Assembly (NCBI GenBank): GCA_003427395.1 | Contig: BFEA01001152.1 | Span: 87,951-127,662, forward strand | DNA: 39,712 bases | From: Chara braunii | Taxonomy: Eukaryota; Streptophyta; Charophyceae; Charales; Characeae | Reading direction: 5' to 3' | Part shown: positions 9,940-20,093 of the stretch, piece after piece | Numbering within the stretch: position 1 is the first letter of the stretch | How the letters are laid out: every line of letters starts with the position of its first letter | Notes under the pieces: model-generated | Seen by the model: only the letters and a program-made list of their open reading frames with translations | Told to the model about the DNA's origin: nothing | The model's database searches: none | Position numbers and translations under genes: made by a program

Positions 9940-10470
9940 GCTGAGATTGAACAGTTGTTGCGACTGCGACTGCTGTAAGACTGTACATAGATGCTGCGGA
10001 GGATGCTGTTACTACTGTTACTCTACACCACGGTGTCTGTTGCAAGGGCGGCCGCTGAGCACACAACCCTGTCGTCTTATGATACTGGGCACTGTTGTTC
10101 GCAGTGTATGGACGCTGTGCTTGCGGGCTAAGTGCCGACAGCGATCGCTGTAGGCTGTTGTTCGTTGTTGCTGCTGACCGCCGCCGTCTACAGCTTCGAA
10201 TATGGTTGGATGGACACGGGTTACAAAGTTGCGGCGGACTGTTGTTGCGGACAACCGTTACAGGCGACTGTCTGCTTGGTGAATGTGAGGGGCTTCTGTG
10301 GATTGTGCGCGGATTGTGGCGACTAGCAGCTACTACTGGTGCTAGTTGATTGCTGTCAATAGACTGCTGCTGCGGACTGTTGTGGCAGGTGACTACGACT
10401 GTTGTTGGTGGCCATTGTCGGGTGCTGCCGCTGCCTACCGTTAATGCTGCATGGTTTTGCATGCTACCAT
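9940..10470. repeat. Triplet-like low-complexity region (TGC/TGT rich)
   Basis: Expanded runs of imperfect CTGTTG/GACTGC triplets. They give artificial Cys-rich frames on one strand and Ser/Gln/Pro-rich frames on the other. Copies A (6760-6880) and C (23940-24080) hold a shorter version. Confidence 0.6.
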
Positions 10471-10864
10471 AGGAGATGGCCGGTTGTTACAGACTGCGGG
10501 GCAGCGTTGGTTGGGCGAAGGAGGATGGTGTTGTGATTCGGGAGGTCGGCCGAGAGTGACTCTTGACGGATTGACTTCAGAGAGTTGACCAAGCTGACAC
10601 ATTGGCTGCCATTGCGGGGCCCTCAGGCGAGTCAAGGAAACAAGGCCCTCTCCAGTGAGCTTGAGAGCACCCCTCTTGTATCTGAGAGTCTCAAACCTTC
10701 TTCTTTTATCCTTCTTACTTTAAGTCTGGTCCTGATCTGAGGGGAAGGCGGCAGGCGGGATTGCAACCCGTAGGACCGCACCAAGACTCTGTGGGGAGTC
10801 CACCCACCAATTGCGGGAGCTCTGCTGGAGCCTAGGCGAGGCTCTGGAGGCAGGAAATTGACAG

Positions 10865-10981
10865 GTAACCTTTGTGTTTCCCTCTATAAACCCTGATTAT
10901 AACCCCTATCTGTATCTCTCATTGCATCGTTGACTGAATATATGACGTGCAGCCTTACTTTATTTTTTGTTTGACTTTCAG
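10865..10981 (+). other. Intron-like GT..AG segment in copy B
   Basis: ACAG|GTAACC at the left and a T-rich tract ending in TTTCAG|GACACTG at the right, 117 bp. Copy C has the same arrangement (24797-24907). The block just upstream (GGGATTGCAACCCGTA through GGAGGCAGG) is well conserved between the copies, while the segment interior is not. Confidence 0.45.
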
Positions 10982-11120
10982 GACACTGAATAATACTAAG
11001 TAAAGGAATGTCTGCTCAAGTCTCAGTTTTCATTTTTGTTGGTTGAATGAAGGCAGATTGTTAGAAGGAACTGTATCTGGGAGACCCGACGCTTTGTTTC
11101 GTTTTGGTTTTGCATGGAGA

Positions 11121-11993
11121 AATCAGACCCTTCTATAAGTTTAGGGGGTCTGATTACTCTGAAGGCTGGGATGTCCCCATAAGTTTGGGGAGACCCAGTG
11201 ATATGGTTTGCATGGAGGGTCAGGCTGTTCTGTAAGTTCGGGTGCCCTGACTGCTCTGACCTGTGAGAGGTTTGATTGTGCTTGATTTTCAGGGACTCAG
11301 GGCGCTCAATAAGTTTTGGTGCCTTGGGTTGCTTTGTTTTCATTGGGATTTTACTTGTTTCTTTGGTTTCTGAACGAGGAGACCGAGTTGTTCTGTAAGT
11401 TCAGGTGGCTCAGTCTCTTCCTGCTCTTTATTCTGAAGAAATAATATTGGCAAAGAGGCAGACTCATCTGTAAGTTCAGGGGGTTTGACTCGATGCCACA
11501 CACATAATGACTCAGATAAAAAACGAATCTGGCAGAGAGTTAGATTCTTCTATAAGTTCAGGGGGTCTGGTTCAAAGCCTCGCACATGCTGGAACCCAAT
11601 GGTTATAACTTGGCTATACTTTATTACTATTATATTTACGAACGAGCTAATCAGACTGTTCTATAAGTTTAGGTGGTCTGACTATAGCCGTATCACAACT
11701 GGAAGAGAGTATAACTAAGAATAAAACTGGTGGTAAGCTGGGGCAGGCTGAACTTAAGTTAGTTCAGTCATATGCAGCCTTAGAAGACAAAGGTGAAGAT
11801 AAGTATATACAACTTGGATACTTTAAACAGTCCAGGGCGACTAGAGTGGTCTAGTCATGTGCCCAAAGAAGAGAAAAGTAGTTGTGCCCTCTGTTTATGT
11901 ATACTTGGCCAAGTCAGAACGCTCTATAAGTTTAGGTATTCTGACTCTAGGCCTGGCTAAGTTGAGCTGTTCTGCAAGTTCAGGCGGCCTGAC
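11121..11993 (+). repeat. Hairpin array 2 in copy B (loop TTCTRTAAGTTYAGG)
   Basis: Eight to ten hairpins are spaced 45-130 bp apart: 11121-11155, 11166-11198, 11219-11251, 11295-11329, 11380-11416, 11457-11491, 11539-11573, 11649-11682, 11911-11946 and 11961-11993. Degenerate ones sit near 11748 and 11835. The loop is nearly constant. Arms vary (AATCAGACCC, CTGGG..CCCC, GTCAGG, AGACCGAG, AGTCAGAA) but remain complementary, often through G-T wobble. The intervening sequence is unrelated from unit to unit. Confidence 0.85.
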
Positions 11994-12314
11994 CTAAGCC
12001 CTATGTAAGTTGGGTATGATGGGTTAAATCATTGAGAGATCATGAACTATTGTTTGTCCAGGTTAACTTGGGATTGGCGAGAGTACTTACCTTTGTGGTA
12101 TGGCTTGCATGTGACTGAGTGAGGCCACTACTTAGTCTGAGTTTTAGGTTGATAGGTAGTTGCTTTAGTTGCTCGCCGCGTGATAGAAACATAGGAGTTG
12201 GTGTCAATTCCTGCATTTTTTGTAATAATTTTTTTTACTTAGGTCAATTCTTGCATTTTTTTAGATTTTTAGATTTTTTCTCATACTTGGCTTTGTATGA
12301 ATCTTTGCAAGCTA

Positions 12315-13063
12315 CTTTCCCTACGGGAAGCGCTGCCGAAATTTCTACAAATCCAAAGACTTAGCCTTGTATACATTTTGGCATACCACTTTTCTAGAGA
12401 GAGTGCTGTCGAAATTTCTACAAAATTAAGGAGTTAATTAAATTCTGTCTAAAGTTGAACTCGAGCTGCCTTTCGAGTTCATATCTGACTTAGTATAAAT
12501 ATGGAAAGTCTCCCTTTCTAAAGGGAGTGCTGCCCAAATTTCTGCTATTTCAGGAAGTTAGACAAAATTTGACTTTCCAGAACTAGGAATTATTTCTGCT
12601 TTTTGTATCTGACTTAGTATAAATCTGGAAAGTCTCCCTTTCTAAAGGGAGTGCTGTCCAAATTTATACTAATTCAGGNNNNNNNNNNNNNNNNNNNNNN
12701 NNNNNNNNNNNNNNNNNNNNNNNNNNNNNNNNNNNNNNNNNNNNNNNNNNNNNNNNNNNNNNNNNNNNNNNNNNNNNNNNNNNNNNNNNNNNNNNNNNNN
12801 NNNNNNNNNNNNNNNNNNNNNNNNNNNNNNNNNNNNNNNNNNNNNNNNNNNNNNNNNNNNNNNNNNNNNNNNNNNNNNNNNNNNNNNNNNNNNNNNNNGA
12901 CTTAGTATAAATCTGGAAAGTCTCCCTTTCTAAAGGGAGTGCTATCCAAATTTCTACTAATTCAGGAAGTTAGACAGAATTTGACTTTCCAGAGTTTTAG
13001 ATTATTTCTGCTTTCATATTTGGACTTATGTAAATTCTAGAAAGACACTTTTCCTAAGGGAAG
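12315..13063 (+). repeat. Array 3 in copy B: ~124-bp tandem repeats with hairpin
   Basis: Units contain GACTTAGTATAAATNTGG, then a hairpin CTCCCTTTCTAAAGGGAG or CTTTCCCTACGGGAAG, then GYGCTGYCNAAATTT. Unit starts at 12487 and 12611 give a 124-bp period. Hairpins lie at 12315-12330, ~12390-12407, 12510-12527, 12634-12651, 12922-12939 and 13048-13063. Confidence 0.85.
12679..12898. other. Assembly gap (220 N) within the tandem array
   Basis: The gap lies inside the 124-bp repeat array. The unit starts on either side (12611 and 12899) are 288 bp apart, which is not a multiple of 124, so the stated gap size is probably only an estimate. Confidence 0.95.
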
Positions 13064-13775
13064 CGCTGCCAAAATTTTTCTAGTTTAAAGGAGATAAAAT
13101 ATTATATTTGGATAGGTGACGATTCTGGTAGTCCACCCTGAATAGGGAAAATTTTGTCATGAGTCTACCTTTCTTTGGGCACTTGCTTAGAGGTAGGCTT
13201 AGATATAGTTAATTAGGATGCTTGAGTAGGATCGTGATATGGGGATTATCCTCCATCGACTTATAGATCTAGCTTGGGGACTGATCTGTCATGTGTTACA
13301 GGTCCTCTTTGATCTTCTGATTCAAGATTCGGATTAGATTCGGCTTGATCCCCTGAGGATCATCATCTGTTATCATTGATAATAGGTCGGTTGCCGATTC
13401 GTCAGTTTACGACTCAATTCCAACTCACCCTCCACACTCAACCTAAAAGGTTTTAGCCTTGGTGACTTATTTTGTTTTATTATGGTTTCACCCAGACTTT
13501 TATTGAATGACCATTTAACAAAGGTACTGAGTATTTAATTAAGGCTGGTTGGACAGGAGGTTGGGGCTTGCATGGCTAAAGCGAGGGGTATGAGTGTTGA
13601 AGATGGTTGGGGTTGACTCCGTGTAGTGTGTGGGCTAATGATTCACTCGTTGATGTGATTCGCAGGTATGTGCTATGAATCAGATTCTGGATGTGGTTGT
13701 CTGCGATCACTTATATATGTATGACTGTGAGGGACCCCAATGAGGCTGTGAGAAGTGATCGTCACATACTTTCCC

Positions 13776-13778
<3 letters not shown>

Positions 13779-13832
<54 letters not shown>
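13779..13832. repeat. (TA)n microsatellite
   Basis: About 27 TA units just before the right-end block of copy B. Confidence 0.97.
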
Positions 13833-13833
<1 letters not shown>

Positions 13834-14026
13834 GTGGGTGTACGTAGGGTGAATGTCTGCATGGGTTAAGGGCCCCGTACAAAAGAGGATACTCAGAAGG
13901 TAAGACTGAGAGGCCTAGGGATGACCTCTTCGTTTATTTTTGCTTTGCTTCTTGAGAATTTTTCTTAGTCGGACGTTGGTCCTGGGCCGGGATTCAAGGT
14001 CCTTGTCCAGGAAATCCCAAGCCCTA

Positions 14027-14200
14027 GGCTCTGCAGGGAAGGGGTTTTCCCTCGTGCAGAGCCTATTTGCCTTGCCTACCGAGACGCTCAGACCAAAGAT
14101 CGGAGGTCTCGTGGCGGCTGCACAACTATTCCTTCAACCGTGCAATGTCGTGAAGGGTTAGACCCTCACGACACTTCAAGTCTGACACTTGAGTGGTACT
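14027..14200 (+). repeat. Chain of three hairpins in the right end of copy B
   Basis: 14027-14064 pairs AGGCTCTGCA with TGCAGAGCCT and, inside it, GGGAA with TTCCC. 14148-14172 pairs GTCGTG(A)AGGGT with ACCCTCACGAC around TAG. 14177-14196 pairs TCAAGT with ACTTGA. This zone replaces the differently sequenced hairpins of copies A, C and D. Confidence 0.75.
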
Positions 14201-14922
14201 CGGATCCACGAGGGACCGCTTGATTATGGGCACTTCATAGTACGCCATCATCGCGACTGCTTGCGTACGCTTGCATTGCGAGTCAATATGCGATAGCCCT
14301 ACGTCCGCGCGGTTTTATATCAAGTCTCATGCGCGATGCCTATCCGAATTCCACATTGGAAAGTTATGGGACGGCTACCGAGGGGCTAGGAACGTTGTCG
14401 CGGTGTTTGAGTTGTGTCGTTTCGTGTGTGTGTATGTGTGTGTGCATGTTTTGTTTTGTGTTCGTTAAAGTGGTGTGCGCGTGGTGTGTGGGATACATCC
14501 TAGTCGACCGACGACGGACCACGATTGGGACTTCAGCCCCCCAAGATGGCAGTTCGCGTGCGGGTCCGATAGAGGCGTATTACCGCGCGTACCCTCTATG
14601 CTACAGCGAATGAGAAACGCCCTCGGCTGGTCCACCTCTGCGATTGCAACTGATTAGCTTTCGTATTGTGGACTGGTAGCTCGGCGGGGATACGCCCACC
14701 GAAGGGAGGTGACAACTCCGGTAAGGTGTAGGCAAGTCGTGCCTCGCGTAGGCTCTATCCTGTCGTAGGGGTTGGCGAGAGGTATAGCTGGCGCACTTGG
14801 CCGGAGCGGCTTGCGGAAGCTCCAAATATATATTTGCGACGAGGACTTAGACCAACTCCTGCGTGACGCGGCCGGGAGGGTCCCGCGCTGCCCCGTGCGG
14901 TGCCGGACCAATGCGCCCGACA

Positions 14923-16968
14923 TCGCATTTTCTGGGGTCATTTGTTATTTTTGGCTTTATATAAATTTTGGTAAGCTACTTTTTCTACGGGAAGCGCTGT
15001 CGCATTTTTTGCAAATCCAAGGAGTTAGTCAAAATTTGACTTTTTAAAATTCAACTTGTCTAATTTTTATATATGGCTTAGTAAAAATATGAAAAATCTT
15101 CTTTTTTAAAGGGAGTGCTGCCCAACGTTTTGTTAATTTAGGGAGTTAGACAAATTTGACTTTGGAAAGTTGAAGATTATTTCTATTTTCATATTCGGGC
15201 TGATATAAATTCTGAAAAGACACTTTTCCTACGGGAAGCGCTGCCGAAAGTTTCCTAGTTTAAAAGAGTTCGATTATATTATGAAAGGTGGTGACTTTTT
15301 GCAATTCACTCTTCATAGGGGAGATTTTGCCATACGTTTACCTTTCCTTGAGCATTGGTTTAGAGGTAGACTTAGACTTAGTTATTAGGAGATATTGAGA
15401 GAGGATGTACTATGGAGATTCATTCCCCATACACTGATAGTCAAGCCTTGGAAATTGACCTGTCTTGTGCTACATGTCCCTCATTGATTGATTCAATTTA
15501 GCACTGAACTGAGATTCAGCTTGATCCCACGAGGATCATTTTTTTTTATCACGGATAACAGGTCGGTTGGTTGATCGCCGACTTGTCGGCTCATGACACA
15601 ACTTTGCTTATACCTGTACCTCAATGTGATGCCTTCGCCTTGAGATTTGATATATTTCTTTGAGGGTTTTAGCCGAACTTCTTTTAATGGTCATTATAAA
15701 GAACTTATGAGATTTATGGAAAGTTTGACAATGGGTGGGGCTTGGGTATGTGAGGCATGGTGTGATTTACAGGGAACAGTAAAGTTAACCACATTGGTGT
15801 ATGGCAATGTGGCGTTCGTCTGTTCGTATGTTTTATGCAGGTTAGTGTTTTGGAGCCTGTGTATAAGTCTTACTTTAGAGGCAGTGAGAATGACAACCAT
15901 GTGTCACACGATCTACATACCTGAAGGGTTATGTTTCTTTTTCTTTATTTTTATCTCGAGTTGTGATTTGATATATGGGTATCGGGATCTTTGATTATTT
16001 CTTTTTTATTGATTTTGCTTGTTAATTTTTATAGTTGGACGTTGTAGTCCGTAGCAGCCACCAAAGTCAAACCCCTTGTTTCTCTCCAAGCCCTAGATGA
16101 TGGAGCTAGTCTTAAGAGTGATAAGAGATGATTGCCACCACAGGTATGAACCTGTGTACCACCCACTCTCCGCAGGGTGCAAAAGCGGGTGTGGTTCTCC
16201 ACTGCACTTGGCGGTTGTCTAACGTCGAGAGATTAACCCCTCAAAGCGCGTATCGGCCGACACTTGAGTGTCGAACGCGATCCTCAAGATTATTGAGGAC
16301 CACGTGGTTATGGGCATTACATAGTATGCTATCATTGCGACCGCTTGCAAAAGCATGCATTGCTAGTCGATGTGGGATGATCCTGCGTCCGAGCGGTTTT
16401 TAACTAAGTCTCGCGCGAGTCGCCTATCCGATTTTCCGCATGGGAAGGTTATAGGATGACTAGAGAAGGGACTAGGAGTATTGTTGTGTTTTTTGTTTTG
16501 TGTCGTTCTATATGTGTGAGTGTTGTGGTGTAACGCGTGGAAAGTGGGATGCATCCTAGTCGACCAACGATGAATCGCGCTTGGGACTTCAGCCCCCCAG
16601 TGCGTCGGTCCACGTGCGGGTCCGATAGAGGCGTAAGACCACGCGTACCCCCTATGCTACAACGAACGGGAAACGCCCTCGGCTGGTCCACCTCTGCGAT
16701 TGCAACTGATTAACTTTCGTACTGTGAACTGGTAGCTCGGCGGGGATACGCCCAGCGAAGGGAGATGACAACTCCCGCAGGTGGAGGTAAGTCGTGCCTC
16801 GCATTGACTTTATCCTGTCATAGGGGCTCACGAGAGGTATGGTTGGCGCACTCGGTCGGAGCGGCTTGCGAAAGCTCCATGTGTATCACGACGAGGATTA
16901 GACCAACTCCTGCGTGACGAGGCCGGGAGGGTCCCGCCCTGCCTGGCGCGGAACCGATGCGCTCGGCA
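14923..16968 (+). mobile_element. Copy A of the ~7 kb element, right part
   Basis: It continues copy A after nested copy B and is colinear with copy C from 26047 to 28388: array 3, the block around 15280-15600, the shared 15780-16010 segment, and the right-end block 16033-16968 ending GATGCGCTCGGCA. The last bases differ from the other copies by one change (CGGCA instead of CGACA). No frames look coding: the 115-aa frame at 15647 is shared in part by copy C only because the DNA is homologous. Confidence 0.8.
14977..15238 (+). repeat. Array 3 in copy A (three units)
   Basis: Hairpins at about 14977-14994 (CTACGGGAAGCGCTG), 15099-15115 and 15222-15238 (TTTTCCTACGGGAAG), spaced ~122 bp. Confidence 0.75.
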
Positions 16969-19013
16969 GGTGGCGTCGTTTTCGGGGATAACAGTTGCCT
17001 ACCGTTGTCCCTGGTGGAATGACATCCGGGTATGGGAATGTGAGAACTAGGCAAAATGAGAAGTTTTCTTTGGGCTGGTATGGTTGATTGTTGGATGCCT
17101 TGAGTATCGTTGGACATGCCCTAAGACTATGGCTTAAGTGTGAAGTGTTGATTATAAACATATGCGCGGTTTGTTTGAGCAAGGAAGTGTTGGGTTGTAC
17201 ACTTACGTACTCGGACGCATGTAATAACTGTTTCAGAAAGCACCTTGTTATCCGAAGTATTTTTAGGTGATTGGGCGATACATGGCGTGTCTGATGCGGC
17301 CTAGGTTGAGTTGAGGCAGCGTCAACATTGTTGGGTGTGTCCATTACTGAGGCAGACTCTGTTAATAACCGTCAAAGCCACGAAGCTAGTTGTGCTAAGC
17401 GTGTTTGGGGAGGTGAAGACGTTAAGCTGAGGCATCCTCCCCTGGTCAATAGAGTCTTGCTTTCGAGAAGGCTTCTGATACGTGAGCGCCATGAATGACG
17501 GGGTGATTGATAAATGCGAAGTGAGGGGTTTGATTGCAAAGGTATTTTCTTGAGCTCTGACTGAGTTGTGGTATGATAGGTAGTGCAATGAATATTGTGC
17601 CTTGACCCTCCGATGGTATCAGTTGGCAATGAGTTAAGTCACTTAGGGATTGTCTAGCTGTAATTACCAATAGAGTTTGAGAAGTAGTGGCTACTCGGCT
17701 AGCGGTATGGCTAATCCGAAGAGAGGTCTATGCTTTAAGTATATATGATATGTATATGTTTGTTTTTATGATGGTTTTATTTGTGTATATCCATATGTGT
17801 GCTTTTATTGTATTTTGATGATGTCTAATTGATGATGTACATAGCGATTACTTTCTAAAAGGACATAGACTTTGCATGAAACCCACATCTGGTACGGGAC
17901 CAGAGGTTAATGGGGTCACTCGTTTCTGTAGAAGGTGGTTCTTCCCGAAGAAAGTCAGTCAGCTTGTATAGTTGTCCTCAGTGGAAATGCATTCTTGAAT
18001 TGTTACTCCCTCGTTGGGGCTTATGGAAACAGTTATCAGTCTCAAAGAGGATAGTGAGACTCGCGCCGGAATTATGTTCCTGGTCCATTAGTGGGGTGTT
18101 GTTACTTTTCTTGTGATAGGAGAGTAACTACATTATCTGGTGAGAGAGGAGGAAGGGGTTTGTTACCTTGTCGAAAGTGGAACAACTACTGCTTAGTAAG
18201 AACGATTCTGGAGCAGTGACCAAGGTTCGTCTCACGTTAAGCAGGGCCACCATATTTGTAAGGGCACGCATTCGCTGTTCGTTGCCTTGATAGGTATGAA
18301 TGGGGTTGTTCATCTGACCATGATAAGGTCGGTAAGGTGCAAGCGGTAAAATTAGAGAAGGTTGCAGTGAGGCTTGATCTTTAGAGCGGGGCTCACGAGT
18401 CAAGATGTTATCTCATGAGGATTACACCGCCCTTCTGTATTAAATTTTTCGCCTAAAAGTTGAAGGGGTAACAAGTGTATTATGTTATTTACTCATTACT
18501 AGTCTTATTTTTGCCTTATAGAATCTGAAATATGTTATTGAGAATTATCTTGTTATATGACTGGCAATTGAGTTGAGTTCATGCTGACTATTTATGAAGT
18601 ATCCGTGTTCTTCAGCTACAACCCTAACAAATAATTTGTGTTTATCAGACTGTGCATTATTATTGTGAATATATGTTATTTATCGTGGGTTGTGCTGCAT
18701 TTTGGATTTATGTTTGGAATATCCACTTATATGGCATATGTATGTTGTGTCCTTCCTTGATAGTATAAGTGATATTTGATTAGAGCCTCAATTATGATTT
18801 GAGGGTTTTATCAGTGAATATTTATGTTTTATTTCAGATGAATATTTATTTAAAGACTCTCTTCGGTATTGTCGTTGTTCTGAATAAGTTTTTATATGCG
18901 CTCTCATAATGAGTGTCGGGGTAATTTAGTGGGATGTATTCTATAATTGACTTAGTTACGTGACTTCCTTCGAGCCTCGGCCCTAAGACCGTTCGTTGTT
19001 TGTTCGACAGGTG
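16969..19013. other. Intergenic stretch, no supported gene
   Basis: AT-richer sequence with short frames only. It may contain the 5' untranslated region or LTR of the element behind the gag relic at 19014, but I could not identify an LTR boundary or a primer-binding site. A short hairpin CTGGT/ACCAG lies near 17888-17904. Confidence 0.45.
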
Positions 19014-20093
19014 ATGGGGTCGAGGGAGCTCGAGATGGAAGACTCTCAAGGGAAGATTGGGATCGAGGAACTCGCCTCTCTGCTGGGCCTGCGAGATTGG
19101 GAGCGAGACAACCTACCCAAGGTTGAGATCGACTTCTTTAAGGGTTATCATGTTTCTGACGTCCTTGATAAGTTTGGACGGATAACGGCTCACTGCGAAC
19201 GGAATGAGGAGTAGATGCTATAAGAGGTTATAAAGTATATTCATATAGGCTTAAAGGGGGAAGTCAGTTGGTTGATTAGAAGAGCAGAGTCATCATGGAG
19301 GAAGTTTTATAATGAAATGTGTAATAAATACCGGCTAGGTGAGGAACAACTGACCAAATACGATCTTGAGAACATAGATTGGTATAATTATGTGTCAGTA
19401 GGGCACGTTTTGGCAGAATATGAGTGCGCTTCCCGCAAGGTCTAAGAGTTGTCTGAATATGACAAGTGTTTTGTCTTCCTTATGAACTTTACAGATGCAG
19501 AGCAACGAAATTTGATTTATGGGACAGAAGGAAGGATTATATGGGACAAAATACAAAATGATTTTGTAGAAGGCGATTTTTATCAACACCTCTGTCATAC
19601 TCTGCAGGAAGCAAGAAAAAAAAAGGAGGTGCAAGATTACGAGAAGAATGAGCGGGGAAAAAAATCAAATGACCTTGGAGTACGCTCCTCTTAGGGTACG
19701 AAAGGTGAATTTCATAAGGACGAGGCTAAGGTCGTCAAGCGAAATCATGGATGGAGCAAAGAGAAGAAAAAAAAGTTTTGTGTTGAGAGAAAAGAGATGC
19801 AGACTGGAGTGAAGAATGTTGCAACTCATGCTTGTAAGAGGACGATTGATGCCCCAAACGAGAAGGGAACAGAAGAGCAAAGGATCCAGAAAGAAGTTGG
19901 TATAGCCCTACCGTGCGTTGCATGATCCGAAAATAAGTGTGATGACAAGGGTGCATCATCAACTGTAAGTCAGACAAGCCGAAGGAATAGCAGAGGGCGA
20001 GAACGGTGGGCAAAGATAGTATGTGTTTGTTGTAGAAATACTAGTCATACTCCTCGCAGATGTAAGATGGCAAAGGAAAGAGTTGGGGGGTGA
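19014..20093 (+). pseudogene. gag: Retrotransposon gag relic with CCHC zinc knuckle
   Basis: One frame runs from ATG 19014 to TGA 20091-20093 (about 360 codons) with no frameshift. It contains only five nonsense codons: TAG 19212, TAA 19221, TAA 19443, TAG 19692 and TGA 19923. Residues early in the frame (...KVEIDFFKGYHVSDVLDKF...), then ...YRLGEEQLTKYDLE..., then ...LSEYDKCFVFLMNFTDAEQR... resemble LTR-retrotransposon gag capsid regions. A Lys/Glu-rich linker follows. The nucleocapsid motif CVCCRNTSHTPRRC at 20022-20063 fits CX2CX4HX4C. No protease or RT follows downstream. Gag capsid domains bind each other, and the knuckle binds the element RNA. This copy is inactive. Confidence 0.75.

Larger units (their letters stand above)
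7201..14922 (+). mobile_element. Copy B of the ~7 kb element, nested in copy A
   Basis: The left terminus TGTCGGTGCAAATACCC is at 7201 and the right terminus AATGCGCCCGACA ends at 14922. The flanks TTCTCGT (to 7200) and TCGCATTTTCTGGGG (from 14923) rejoin into the continuous sequence TTCTCGCACTTTCTGGG of copy C (26043-26060), which is the empty site. The likely 4-bp duplication is TCGT/TCGC (7197-7200 and 14923-14926). Length is ~7.7 kb including 220 Ns. The order of internal modules matches copy C, but copy B is a more diverged subfamily. No coding capacity was found. Confidence 0.85.

Noticed and set aside
9947-10153. Cys-rich small protein, possible secreted peptide
   Set aside because: It is the direct product of TGC/TGT triplet repeats, with no signal peptide and no conservation in the other copies.
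9797-10462. 221-aa minus-strand open frame in copy B
   Set aside because: It lies over triplet-like low-complexity DNA, has Ser/Gln/Pro/Arg bias and no motif, and is not conserved in copies A or C.
11121-11993. CRISPR-like array
   Set aside because: This is a eukaryotic window. Spacing is irregular, repeat stems vary, and there are no cas genes.
14642-14700. tRNA-like or primer-binding-site reading of TGGTAGCTCGGCGGGGATA in the right-end block
   Set aside because: It begins with TGG and looks superficially tRNA-like, but there is no matching tRNA 3' end I can justify and it is not at an LTR boundary.
15647-15994. 115-aa plus-strand frame in copy A, with a 69-aa counterpart in copy C (27204-27413)
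   Set aside because: The shared part reflects DNA homology between the copies. The upstream part differs and is broken, and no motif is present.
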